Assembly: GCF_000498535.1 (NCBI RefSeq)
Contig: NZ_AVGG01000019.1
Location: 124,001-188,000 of the forward strand
Direction of reading: 5' to 3'
DNA length: 64,000 nucleotides
From: Flavobacterium limnosediminis JC2902
GTDB lineage: Bacteria; Bacteroidota; Bacteroidia; Flavobacteriales; Flavobacteriaceae
The notes below the pieces were generated by a model. The model ran no database searches. It was not told the DNA's origin and saw only the letters and a program-made list of their open reading frames with translations. The translations under genes and the position numbers were made by a program. This document shows positions 38,349 to 45,705 of the stretch, one piece after another. Every line of letters begins with the position of its first letter. Within the stretch, counting starts at the first letter, position 1.

Positions 38349-38567
38349 TTAAATATTCATGCGGAATTCTTCTATCACAGGATTGGCTTTTGCAAAATCC
38401 GTTTCCTGAATAAACAGTTCCACCGCCGAACCTGAAGTTCCAAAACCGGCCAGTTTTGCCGATTGGATGTTATTTTTCAAAAGCGTTTCCACTCCTGCTT
38501 CTTCAATTTTAGCCTGCAATGCCAATGCTAAAATCTCGCTCCCCGAAAACACTTTCATTAATCCCAT
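38349..38567 (-). CDS. DUF2007-domain protein
   Basis: 72 residues (or 69 from the second Met at 38558). MKVFSGSEILALALQAKIEEAGV and the GFG...AVELFIQETDFAKANPVIEEF pattern match DUF2007, a small ferredoxin-like domain sometimes called putative signal-transducing protein. It starts 7 bp after the trxB stop codon and is therefore in the trxB transcription unit. Function unknown. Confidence 0.8.
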   Translation of the reverse strand: MGLMKVFSGSEILALALQAKIEEAGVETLLKNNIQSAKLAGFGTSGSAVELFIQETDFAKANPVIEEFRMNI

Positions 38568-38573
38568 CTTGTC

Positions 38574-39548
38574 TTAATTATTTATATATTCTTTAGTAGC
38601 ATATTCTTTAGCGGCCAAATAACGCTCGGCATCCAAAGCAGCCATACAACCTGTTCCCGCTGCAGTTACCGCCTGACGGTATACGTGATCGGCAGCATCT
38701 CCGCCTACAAATACACCCGGAACATTTGTTTTAGCAGTACCAGGTTCATTAATAATGTAACCCGTTTCATCTAAAGTCAGATAATCTTTGAAGATATCGG
38801 TATTCGGTTTGTGACCAATGGCAACGAAAAATCCAGTCGCCGGAATTTCCTTAATTTCTCCGGTTGTCTTATTTTTTGCAAGAACACCTGTTACCACGTT
38901 TCCATCCCCTAAAACTTCTTCAGTTTCAGTATGCAAAAGAATTTCGATATTTTCTGTTTTGCGAACGCGCTCTTCCATGATTTTAGAAGCACGGAATTTT
39001 TCACTACGCACCAACATCGTTACTTTTTTACACAATTTAGATAAGTAATGTGCCTCTTCACAAGCACTGTCCCCTGCTCCAACAATCACTACTTCCTGAT
39101 TTCTGTAGAAAAATCCGTCGCAAACCGCACAAGCAGAAACGCCTCCACCCATTTGCAGGTAATGTTGTTCCGAAGGCAATCCTAAATATTTTGCAGAAGC
39201 TCCTGTTGAAATAATAACTGTTTCACAGTGAATTTCTTTGGTATCATTTATCCATACTTTATGTACATCTCCGGAGAAATCGACTTTGGTTGCCCAGCCG
39301 TCACGAACGTCGGTTCCGAAGCGTTCTGCCTGCTTTTGCAACTCAATCATCATTTCCGGACCGGAAATTCCGTCCTGATAACCCGGAAAGTTTTCCACTT
39401 CATTTGTTGTTGTTAACTGACCACCCGGCTGAGTTCCCTGGTATAAAACTGGATACATGTTTGCTCTGGCAGCATAAATCGCCGCAGTATAACCTGCTGG
39501 ACCAGAACCTATAATAAGACATTTGATTTTTTCTATAGTATCAGACAT
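38574..39548 (-). CDS. trxB: Thioredoxin-disulfide reductase
   Basis: 324 residues. FAD site IIGSGPAGYTAAIYAARA (about 12-29), PGGQL, redox-active CAVCDG (Cys140 and Cys143), NADPH site VGAGDSACEEA, and C-terminal VFVGGDAADHVYRQAVTAAGTGCMAALDAERYL. All catalytic parts are intact. Uses NADPH to reduce thioredoxin in the cytosol. A TACATTTG -7 box (plus-strand 39582-39589) precedes it. Confidence 0.96.
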   Translation of the reverse strand: MSDTIEKIKCLIIGSGPAGYTAAIYAARANMYPVLYQGTQPGGQLTTTNEVENFPGYQDGISGPEMMIELQKQAERFGTDVRDGWATKVDFSGDVHKVWINDTKEIHCETVIISTGASAKYLGLPSEQHYLQMGGGVSACAVCDGFFYRNQEVVIVGAGDSACEEAHYLSKLCKKVTMLVRSEKFRASKIMEERVRKTENIEILLHTETEEVLGDGNVVTGVLAKNKTTGEIKEIPATGFFVAIGHKPNTDIFKDYLTLDETGYIINEPGTAKTNVPGVFVGGDAADHVYRQAVTAAGTGCMAALDAERYLAAKEYATKEYINN

Positions 39549-39670
39549 GATTGTATTGTGTTTTTAATATTTTCAAGTTCACAAATGTAAGTTTTAATTA
39601 AAAAAGTTCCTCAAAAAAGATATCAGATTTAACTATTCAAAAATAATTTATATTTATTTGTGAAAATATT

Positions 39671-39699
39671 TTGGAAATAAAATATTAGCTCTATATTTG
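39671..39699 (+). promoter_or_regulatory. Promoter of tRNA-Pro
   Basis: TTG at 39671-39673, 18-bp spacer, TATATTTG at 39692-39699, 13 bp before the tRNA. Confidence 0.75.
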
Positions 39700-39712
39700 C
39701 ACCACAATTACA

Positions 39713-39787
39713 CGGGGTGTAGCGTAGCCCGGTCATCGCGCCTGGTTTGGGACCAGGAGGTCGCAGGTTCGAATCCTGCCACCCCGA
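39713..39787 (+). tRNA. tRNA-Pro (TGG)
   Basis: Acceptor arms CGGGGTG / CACCCCG with discriminator A, anticodon stem CCTGG / CCAGG with loop TTTGGGA giving anticodon TGG, and T arm GCAGGTTCGAATCCTGC. CCA is not encoded (followed by CAA). Own promoter and terminator. Confidence 0.97.
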
Positions 39788-39792
39788 CAAAC

Positions 39793-39824
39793 AAATCCTT
39801 TCAGTTTTGCTGAAGGGATTTTTT
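39793..39824 (+). terminator. Terminator of tRNA-Pro
   Basis: AAATCCTTTCAG / CTGAAGGGATTT with a short loop and T run. Confidence 0.8.
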
Positions 39825-39890
39825 GTTTTTAGGAAAATTCAAGCTCGCTTGAAATTTTCAAAAAACAAAAAAGACCAAAAGTTTTGCAAA

Positions 39891-40170
39891 AAACTTTAAA
39901 GGATTTATTTAGCAACAAACCCAAAACAGGATCATGAAATAATCCTGCAAAAAAAGAATACATTCAAAATTGAATCTTATCTAAACAAAAGAAAATCACA
40001 GAAACTTTAAACGATTTTTTTAGCATCAAACCCAAATCAGGATCATGAAATAATCCTGCAAAAAAGGAATACATTCAAAATTGAATCTTATCTAAACAAA
40101 AAAAGCATAAACTTTAAAAGGATTTATTTAGCAACAAACCCAAAACAGAATCATAAAATAGCCCTGCCGA
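39891..40170. repeat. Tandem repeat of about 107-111 bp, two and a half copies
   Basis: Units begin with AAACTTTAAA at 39891, 40002 and 40109 and contain TTTAGCAACAAACCC, CAGGATCATGAAATAATCC and CATTCAAAATTGAATC (itself a palindrome). The first two are about 90% identical. No ORF is supported in them. Confidence 0.9.
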
Positions 40171-40184
40171 ATTAACAGATTAAT

Positions 40185-40213
40185 TTGAGATTCGCTTTAT
40201 AGCTGTATCTTTG
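40185..40213 (+). promoter_or_regulatory. Promoter of the HMA-domain gene
   Basis: TTG at 40185-40187, 18-bp spacer, TATCTTTG at 40206-40213, placing the start at the ATG at 40232 or 40244. Confidence 0.7.
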
Positions 40214-40231
40214 AAAACCAATTTCAAAAAC

Positions 40232-40591
40232 ATGAAAACAAAAATGAAATACTTCATTGCTTTAGCATTTATGCTTTTCAGCATGACTGCTTCGTTCGCT
40301 CAACAAACCAAGAAAACGCAAAAAGCAATTATCAAAACCACCATTACCTGCGATCACTGCAAAGAGTGCGAAACCTGCGGACAATTATTTGAAAAAACAT
40401 TGCTTCGCGAAAAAGGAATACAAATGGTTACCCTGAACGTGGAGGAAATGACCATAGAAGTCATTTTCAATTCCAAAAAAACAGATTTAACCGCAATCAG
40501 GAATGCAATCAGCAACTTAGGCTATGACGCGGACGGGGTTAAAGCCAGTCCTGAAGGTTATGAAAAACTTGACGGATGCTGCAAAGTTTAA
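40232..40591 (+). CDS. Periplasmic heavy-metal-associated (HMA) domain protein
   Basis: 119 residues. Signal peptide (ALAFMLFSMTASFAQ, cleaved around residue 24), then a ferredoxin-like HMA domain. The usual CxxC metal loop is enlarged to CDHCKECETCG, and the C-terminus has another Cys pair (LDGCCKV). The pattern V..L.VEEMTIEVIF and YDADGVKA is normal for MerP/CopZ-like folds. Metal identity cannot be read off. A decayed copy of the 3' end plus terminator of this gene is found at 42548-42645, beyond the malic enzyme gene. Confidence 0.85.
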   Translation: MKTKMKYFIALAFMLFSMTASFAQQTKKTQKAIIKTTITCDHCKECETCGQLFEKTLLREKGIQMVTLNVEEMTIEVIFNSKKTDLTAIRNAISNLGYDADGVKASPEGYEKLDGCCKV

Positions 40592-40602
40592 ACTATAAAA
40601 TC

Positions 40603-40630
40603 AAATCCCTTCTGTTTCCAGAGGGGATTT
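40603..40630 (+). terminator. Intrinsic terminator of the HMA gene
   Basis: AAATCCCTTCTG / CAGAGGGGATTT stem, 4-nt loop, T run. Confidence 0.75.
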
Positions 40631-40655
40631 TTGTTTGTATTAAATAAGACCTTTT

Positions 40656-42272
40656 TCATTTATAATCCGGCTCATACATTTTACTTTTGATAAAAGCGCG
40701 GATATCTTTCGGTTTGTCAACACCCGCTACTCCGCTATTAAAAATTTCTTCGGCTATTTTTTCGGCTACATTTACAGAAACCTCCAAGATATTATCTACA
40801 TGCGGGTAAATTAAGCCTTTCTCAAAATCTTCATCTGATATTTGTGCTGCAACAGCTTCGGCAGCAACAATCAGCATTTCGTCGGTAATTCTTTTAGCCT
40901 CGGTTGCAAATATCGCCAGACCCATCGCCGGAAAAATAAAGACATTATTCCCTTGTCCGGGTGTAAAGGTTTTCCCCTCATACGTTACAGGGGCAAATGG
41001 GCTTCCACTTGCAAAAATGGCTTTTCCTTTACTCCACACATAAGCTTCTTCGGCAGTGCATTCAGAATGGGATGTGGGATTGGAATACGGAAAAATAACA
41101 GGCTGTTCATTTACCAGACTCATATTCTCAATAACCTGTTGGTTAAAAGCGCCTCCAACGGTACTTACACCAATAATGGCCGTGGGTTTTATTTCAAGAA
41201 CAGCCTCAGCAAAATCGCTTACGAACACACTTTCGTGCGCAAAAGATTTTTGATGTTCAGCGAGGTCAGTTCTCGATTTTACGAGCAATCCGTTAACGTC
41301 AAACATCCAGATTCGCTTTAGCGCTTCCTCTTCACTTAAACCGTCTTTTTTAAATTTCTGCACCAGCATATTCGCGATTCCAAAGGCTGCTGCCCCTGCA
41401 CCGAGAAAAAGAAAACGCTGCTCCCGGAACGTTTTTTTCATAAGTCGGCTAATCGCAATAAAACCAGCCGTAGCAATAGCCGCAGTCCCCTGAACATCAT
41501 CATTGAAAGTACTGATTTTATATCGGTATCTGTCTAAAATCCTAATGGCATTAACTCCTGCAAAATCTTCCCATTGGATGCAGATTTTCGGAAAAACTTC
41601 ATTTATTGCCACTACGAATGCATCAATAAAATCATCATATTCCTTACCTGTAACTCTTTTTTGTTTTAAACCGGAATAAAGCGGATCTTTCAAAAAAGCT
41701 TCATTATTTGTTCCTACATCCAAAACAATTGGTAAGGTATATTCCGGCGGCACTCCGGCACAACTGGTATACAGAACCAACTTCCCGATGGGAATGCCGA
41801 TTCCGGAAATCCCTAAATCACCAAGTCCAAGAATACGTTCCCCGTCAGTGACTACGGTAAAGCGCACATTGTCATACGGCCAGTTTTTCAGAATTTCCTT
41901 GATACGGTCTTTCTGATTGATGGAAATAAAAAGACCTCTGGGGCGTCTTGCAATATGCCCCAATCTCTGACAGGCTTCCCCAACAGTTGGAGTATAAACC
42001 AAAGGCAGATAGACCGAAGGTTTACCGATAACCGTTCTGAAAAACAAGGTTTCATTCGTATCATACAGACTCATCAGATAAACATATTTATCGATGGGTT
42101 CATCAAAATTACCAAGTTGTTCATTCACCCGCAGCATCTGAGTTTCCAGTGTTTCTATATTATCAGGCAACAACCCTTCTAAGCCATATTCCTCCCTCTC
42201 CGCTTTTGAAAATGCTGTTCCTTTATTTGTTCGGGAGTCGCGCAATAACGAATAACCTTTTCTTTTTTCCAT
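40656..42272 (-). CDS. NAD(P)-dependent malic enzyme (decarboxylating, ME1/SfcA type)
   Basis: 538 residues, the size of eukaryotic-type/SfcA malic enzymes (no C-terminal phosphotransacetylase domain as in MaeB). Signatures: MSLYDTNETLFFR, PLVYTPTVGEACQ, VTDGERILGLGDLG (malate/Mn binding), FNDDVQGTAAIATAGF and the NAD site FLGAGAAAFGIANML. Converts malate to pyruvate and CO2 with NAD(P)H. Preference for NAD or NADP is not decided. Transcribed alone, oriented against its neighbours. Confidence 0.93.
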   Translation of the reverse strand: MEKRKGYSLLRDSRTNKGTAFSKAEREEYGLEGLLPDNIETLETQMLRVNEQLGNFDEPIDKYVYLMSLYDTNETLFFRTVIGKPSVYLPLVYTPTVGEACQRLGHIARRPRGLFISINQKDRIKEILKNWPYDNVRFTVVTDGERILGLGDLGISGIGIPIGKLVLYTSCAGVPPEYTLPIVLDVGTNNEAFLKDPLYSGLKQKRVTGKEYDDFIDAFVVAINEVFPKICIQWEDFAGVNAIRILDRYRYKISTFNDDVQGTAAIATAGFIAISRLMKKTFREQRFLFLGAGAAAFGIANMLVQKFKKDGLSEEEALKRIWMFDVNGLLVKSRTDLAEHQKSFAHESVFVSDFAEAVLEIKPTAIIGVSTVGGAFNQQVIENMSLVNEQPVIFPYSNPTSHSECTAEEAYVWSKGKAIFASGSPFAPVTYEGKTFTPGQGNNVFIFPAMGLAIFATEAKRITDEMLIVAAEAVAAQISDEDFEKGLIYPHVDNILEVSVNVAEKIAEEIFNSGVAGVDKPKDIRAFIKSKMYEPDYK

Positions 42273-42547
42273 TTTTAAACAATATTGATGATTAAAATTA
42301 TTCCAACAAGATGCTTTGGGCTTGAAGTGATTTTTAAATGAATCTTCTTTTTTAACAGTCGAAAAGAGGCTATTTGCAATCGATATTAAATAAAAAACAT
42401 AGTAAATCAGGTGATTTTATAACGGAATTGACATAGTAAATTTAACGATAATATTATTTTAATCGTAAGAAAAAACATTTTTGTAGTTGATTGGATGTTT
42501 TTAAAAGACGACCACATCATATCACATTTGGATCAACTCAAATATTG

Positions 42548-42645
42548 ATGATTCCGAAAAAAATGACGGATGTTGTAAAATTTAAACTATAAAATTAAAG
42601 TTCTCAAATCCTTTCTGTTTTCAATAGGGATTTTTTGTTTGCATT
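42548..42645 (+). pseudogene. Decayed 3' end of an HMA-gene paralog
   Basis: Codons ending GAT...GACGGATGTTGTAAAATTTAA encode KNDGCCKI followed by stop, parallel to KLDGCCKV at 40572-40591; the following TTTAAACTATAAAAT and terminator (42603-42635) also match those of the intact gene. The upstream part of the coding region is absent. The rest of the 42273-42669 gap shows only AT-rich DNA. Confidence 0.75.
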
Positions 42646-42681
42646 CCTTACCGATAATCGTTTTTTCAATTGATAAATTCC

Positions 42682-42689
42682 TATTTTTG
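42682..42689 (+). promoter_or_regulatory. -7 element of the uridine kinase gene
   Basis: TATTTTTG, 25 bp before the ATG. Confidence 0.5.
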
Positions 42690-42714
42690 CCAAGATAAAT
42701 TAACAAACGATTTT

Positions 42715-43323
42715 ATGCTGATTATTGGAATTGCCGGTGGCACCGGGAGCGGAAAAACAACCGTGGTTCATCAGATTATGAATGAACTTCCGGAAGCCGA
42801 GGTGGGAATCATTTCTCAGGATTCTTACTACAAAGCCACTCACAATCTGAGTTTCGACGAACGTGCGTTGATTAACTTCGACCATCCCCGGGCCATCGAT
42901 TTCGAATTGCTTGTAAGTCACCTTAAAGATTTAAAGGAAGGAAAAACCATCGAACAACCGATATATTCCTTTGTTACCCACAACCGAACTGACGATACCA
43001 TCGTTACCCACCCACGAAAAGTAATGATTGTGGAAGGCATCTTAATCCTTACCAATCCGGAACTGCGTGAAATGTTTGACGTTAAAGTTTTTGTTCATGC
43101 GGATTCCGATGAGCGTCTGATCCGTCGTGTAAAACGTGATATTGCCGAGCGAGGCCGTGATATGGAAGAAGTTTTAAACCGTTATCAGAACACTTTAAAA
43201 CCGATGCATCAGCAATTTATCGAGCCTACCAAAGCCTTTGCCGATATCATTATTCCGAACGATAAACACAACACGGTAGCCATTGATGTGGTTCGTGCGG
43301 TAATCAATCAGCGAATCGCTTAA
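42715..43323 (+). CDS. udk: Uridine kinase
   Basis: 202 residues from the ATG at 42715 (an upstream TTG frame overlaps the promoter). P-loop GIAGGTGSGKTTV, ISQDSYYK, NFDHPRAIDFELL, VMIVEGILILTNPELREMFDVKVFVHADSDERLIRRVKRDIAERGR are the standard uridine-cytidine kinase motifs. Phosphorylates uridine/cytidine in pyrimidine salvage. Followed 19 bp later by divIC, probably in one operon. Confidence 0.93.
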   Translation: MLIIGIAGGTGSGKTTVVHQIMNELPEAEVGIISQDSYYKATHNLSFDERALINFDHPRAIDFELLVSHLKDLKEGKTIEQPIYSFVTHNRTDDTIVTHPRKVMIVEGILILTNPELREMFDVKVFVHADSDERLIRRVKRDIAERGRDMEEVLNRYQNTLKPMHQQFIEPTKAFADIIIPNDKHNTVAIDVVRAVINQRIA

Positions 43324-43342
43324 TTTTCATATATTTAACACG

Positions 43343-43684
43343 ATGAAAAAAGCATTTCAAAATTTAGCTATCCGCTATCCGTTTCTGAAAATCTTCGGGA
43401 ACCGATATGTGTTGGTTTCGCTTTTTTTTACAATTTGGATGCTTTTTCTGGACAACTACTCCTATCTCGAACATCGCGTTTTAAATAAGGAAATCGACGA
43501 ACTCGAAGACAATAAAAAATACTACCAGGACGAAATCAAAAAGGACAACAGCAATATCAAAAAGCTGAAAAACCCGGGACAGGTAGAAAAATATGCTCGC
43601 GAGAAATACTACATGAAACGCGACAACGAAGACATTTATATTATAGAATTTGAAGGTGAAGCTCCTGATGGAGGTGCTGAATAA
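43343..43684 (+). CDS. Septum formation initiator, FtsB/DivIC family
   Basis: 113 residues: short cytosolic N-terminus, one membrane segment (VLVSLFFTIWMLFLDNYSYL), and a coiled coil (EIDELEDNKKYYQDEIKKDNSNIKKL) with the family motif LKNPGQVEKYAREKYYMKRDNEDIYII. Partner of FtsL/DivIB in the divisome. Lies between udk and mutA with gaps of 19 and 15 bp, so it is probably co-transcribed with both. Confidence 0.9.
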   Translation: MKKAFQNLAIRYPFLKIFGNRYVLVSLFFTIWMLFLDNYSYLEHRVLNKEIDELEDNKKYYQDEIKKDNSNIKKLKNPGQVEKYAREKYYMKRDNEDIYIIEFEGEAPDGGAE

Positions 43685-43699
43685 CCCAAAACACACACT

Positions 43700-45064
43700 A
43701 TGAGCGAGAAGCTGTTTACTGAATTTGAAGGTGTTTCTTCCAAACAATGGAAAAACCAGATTCAATATGAACTGAAAGGTGCCGATTACAACGAAACACT
43801 GGTTTGGGAAAGTCCGGAAGGCATAAAAGTGCGTCCGTTTTACCATGCCGATGAAGACAAAAAAACCTTTCCGGCCAATACCGAAGCAACTAATTTTAAA
43901 ATCGTACAGGATATTTTTGTACATGATTTGGACAAATCCATTGCAAGAGCGTTGGAAACTTTATCGCGAGGCGCCGAAAGTATTCGTTTTACATTAGAAA
44001 ATGAATCGGTTGACATTACTAAATTACTGACTTCACTTCCGCTTGAAACGACTCCGATTTACATTTCGATGCATTTCTTATCGGAAGATTTCATTAAAAA
44101 AATTGATGAAATTGCGGCAAAACATTCGGCAACCATTCACGTTTTAGCTGATCCGATCGGACAATTCGCTAAAGACGGTAACCTGTTTTCCAACGTGGAA
44201 GGCGATTTTGCTATTTTAAATAATCTGGTAAAAAGTTGTACCAATATTCAGTTCTTAAGCATCAATGCGGCTTTGTATCAAAACGCGGGAGCCAATATGG
44301 TTCAGCAATTGGCCTACACTCTTGCCCATGCCAACGAATATTTTAATCGTATTGCCAATTTCAACCAACAAGTAACAATTAAGGTCGCTGTCGGAACGAA
44401 TTATTTCTTTGAAATCGCGAAATTGAGAGCATTACGCTTATTATTCAATACCTTGGCAAAAGAATACAACAACGAAATCAGTTGTCATATCATCGCAACG
44501 CCAACCAAACGCAACAAAACCTTATACGATTATAACGTAAACATGCTTCGTACCACAACCGAATGCATGAGTGCCATTTTAGGAGGTGCCGATGCGGTTT
44601 CGAACTTGGCCTATGATGCAATTTACCATAAAGACAATGAGTTTGGCGACCGAATTTCGCGTAACCAATTACTGGTTTTAAAACACGAAAGTTATTTCGA
44701 TAAGGTAAACAATCCGGCAGACGGTGCCTATTATATTGAAGTGTTAACCGAACAATTAGCAGAGAAAGCACTGATTTTATTCAAAGACATCGAAGCGAAC
44801 GGTGGTTTCATTACACAATTAATCGAAGGAAACATTCAGCGAAAAATTAAGGAAAGTGCCGAAAAAGAGCAGGACTTGTTTGACAACGGTAAGGAAATCT
44901 TATTGGGGACCAACAAATATCCGAACAAAGACGACCGTATGCACCATGAATTGGAACTGTTCCCGTTCGTAAAAACCAATCCGCGTAAAACGTTAATCAC
45001 ACCGATTATTGAAAAACGATTGGCGGAGAAATTGGAACAGGAACGATTGGAAACGGAAAAATAG
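43700..45064 (+). CDS. mutA: Methylmalonyl-CoA mutase small (beta) subunit
   Basis: 454 residues, a mutase-fold protein without the C-terminal B12 domain, as typical of the non-catalytic small subunit. Conserved N-terminal EFEGVSSKQWKNQIQYELKGADYNETLVW and later SFFDKVNNPADGAYYIEVLTEQLA-type segments (KVNNPADGAYYIE) fit the family. Forms a heterodimer with the large subunit at 45706. The two genes, usually adjacent, are separated here by 640 bp holding a toxin-antitoxin pair and a palindromic repeat. Confidence 0.9.
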   Translation: MSEKLFTEFEGVSSKQWKNQIQYELKGADYNETLVWESPEGIKVRPFYHADEDKKTFPANTEATNFKIVQDIFVHDLDKSIARALETLSRGAESIRFTLENESVDITKLLTSLPLETTPIYISMHFLSEDFIKKIDEIAAKHSATIHVLADPIGQFAKDGNLFSNVEGDFAILNNLVKSCTNIQFLSINAALYQNAGANMVQQLAYTLAHANEYFNRIANFNQQVTIKVAVGTNYFFEIAKLRALRLLFNTLAKEYNNEISCHIIATPTKRNKTLYDYNVNMLRTTTECMSAILGGADAVSNLAYDAIYHKDNEFGDRISRNQLLVLKHESYFDKVNNPADGAYYIEVLTEQLAEKALILFKDIEANGGFITQLIEGNIQRKIKESAEKEQDLFDNGKEILLGTNKYPNKDDRMHHELELFPFVKTNPRKTLITPIIEKRLAEKLEQERLETEK

Positions 45065-45077
45065 ACAGCAGAAGGCA

Positions 45078-45098
45078 GTCCCGATAGCTATTGGGAAC
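45078..45098. repeat. Palindromic CCCGATAGCTATTGGG element
   Basis: GTCCCGATAGCTATTGGGAAC is an imperfect palindrome, embedded in CAGCAGAAGGCAGT ... CAGATAGCAGA. It lies directly after mutA and before the toxin-antitoxin pair. Confidence 0.6.
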
Positions 45099-45159
45099 AG
45101 ATAGCAGAAATAACGACAACAAAGAAATCGTACATTACTTCACTGAAAACCAAAAAAAT

Positions 45160-45393
45160 ATGGAAGCCATCAGACAATTCGTTACCGTAAAAAATCATCA
45201 GATAAACATCACGTTACCGGATGATTTCAATGCCGAAGAAGTAGAGGTGATTATTTTGCCGAAACACAATGATTTTCAGATTCCGCAATGGCAAGTTGAT
45301 CAGGTAAGGGAAAGAACTGAAAAATATCTTAAAAACCCATCAAGCGCACAAGACATTGATGATTTTTTAAAAGAGATTGAAGGTGAATTATAA
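45160..45393 (+). CDS. Antitoxin-like protein
   Basis: 77 residues from the ATG at 45160 (MEAIRQFVTVKNHQINITLP). The start looks like a short DNA-binding/AbrB- or Phd-like strand segment (INITLPDDFNAEEVEVIILP), followed by an acidic helical tail (KNPSSAQDIDDFLKEIEGEL) that would wrap the toxin. It overlaps the downstream RelE/ParE-type toxin gene, the usual antitoxin-first order. Assignment is by context and general form. Confidence 0.75.
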   Translation: MEAIRQFVTVKNHQINITLPDDFNAEEVEVIILPKHNDFQIPQWQVDQVRERTEKYLKNPSSAQDIDDFLKEIEGEL

Positions 45394-45679
45394 CGTAAAA
45401 ATTTTAGAAGAAGCCCGATTCGATTTTATAGAAAGCTTTGAATATTATAAAGAAATCAATCTTAAACTTGGTGAACAGTTTAAGAATTCCTTTAAAAGAA
45501 GTTTGAAAACCATCAAATCCAATCCTTTGCTTTTTCAAATCAGATATAACAACACGAGAGTGATTTTTGTAAAATCTTTTCCATATCTGATACATTTTAG
45601 TTTAGAAGGTGACACTATTTTAATAAAAGCTATTTTTCATACGTCCAGAGACTCCAAAATTTGGATTACAAGAAAATAA
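45383..45679 (+). CDS. RelE/ParE-family toxin
   Basis: About 98 residues from the GTG at 45383 (a TTG at 45377 is possible). The pattern VKILEEARFDFIESFEYYKEINLKLGEQF ... IRYNNTRVIFVKSFPYLIHF ... IKAIFHTSRDSKIW is characteristic of the ParE/RelE superfamily (mRNA interferase or gyrase inhibitor). Overlaps the antitoxin by 11 bp and ends 26 bp before mutB. Confidence 0.85.
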   Translation: MNYNVKILEEARFDFIESFEYYKEINLKLGEQFKNSFKRSLKTIKSNPLLFQIRYNNTRVIFVKSFPYLIHFSLEGDTILIKAIFHTSRDSKIWITRK

Positions 45680-45705
45680 AACAATTTTTTTAGCATTTGC
45701 AAAAA

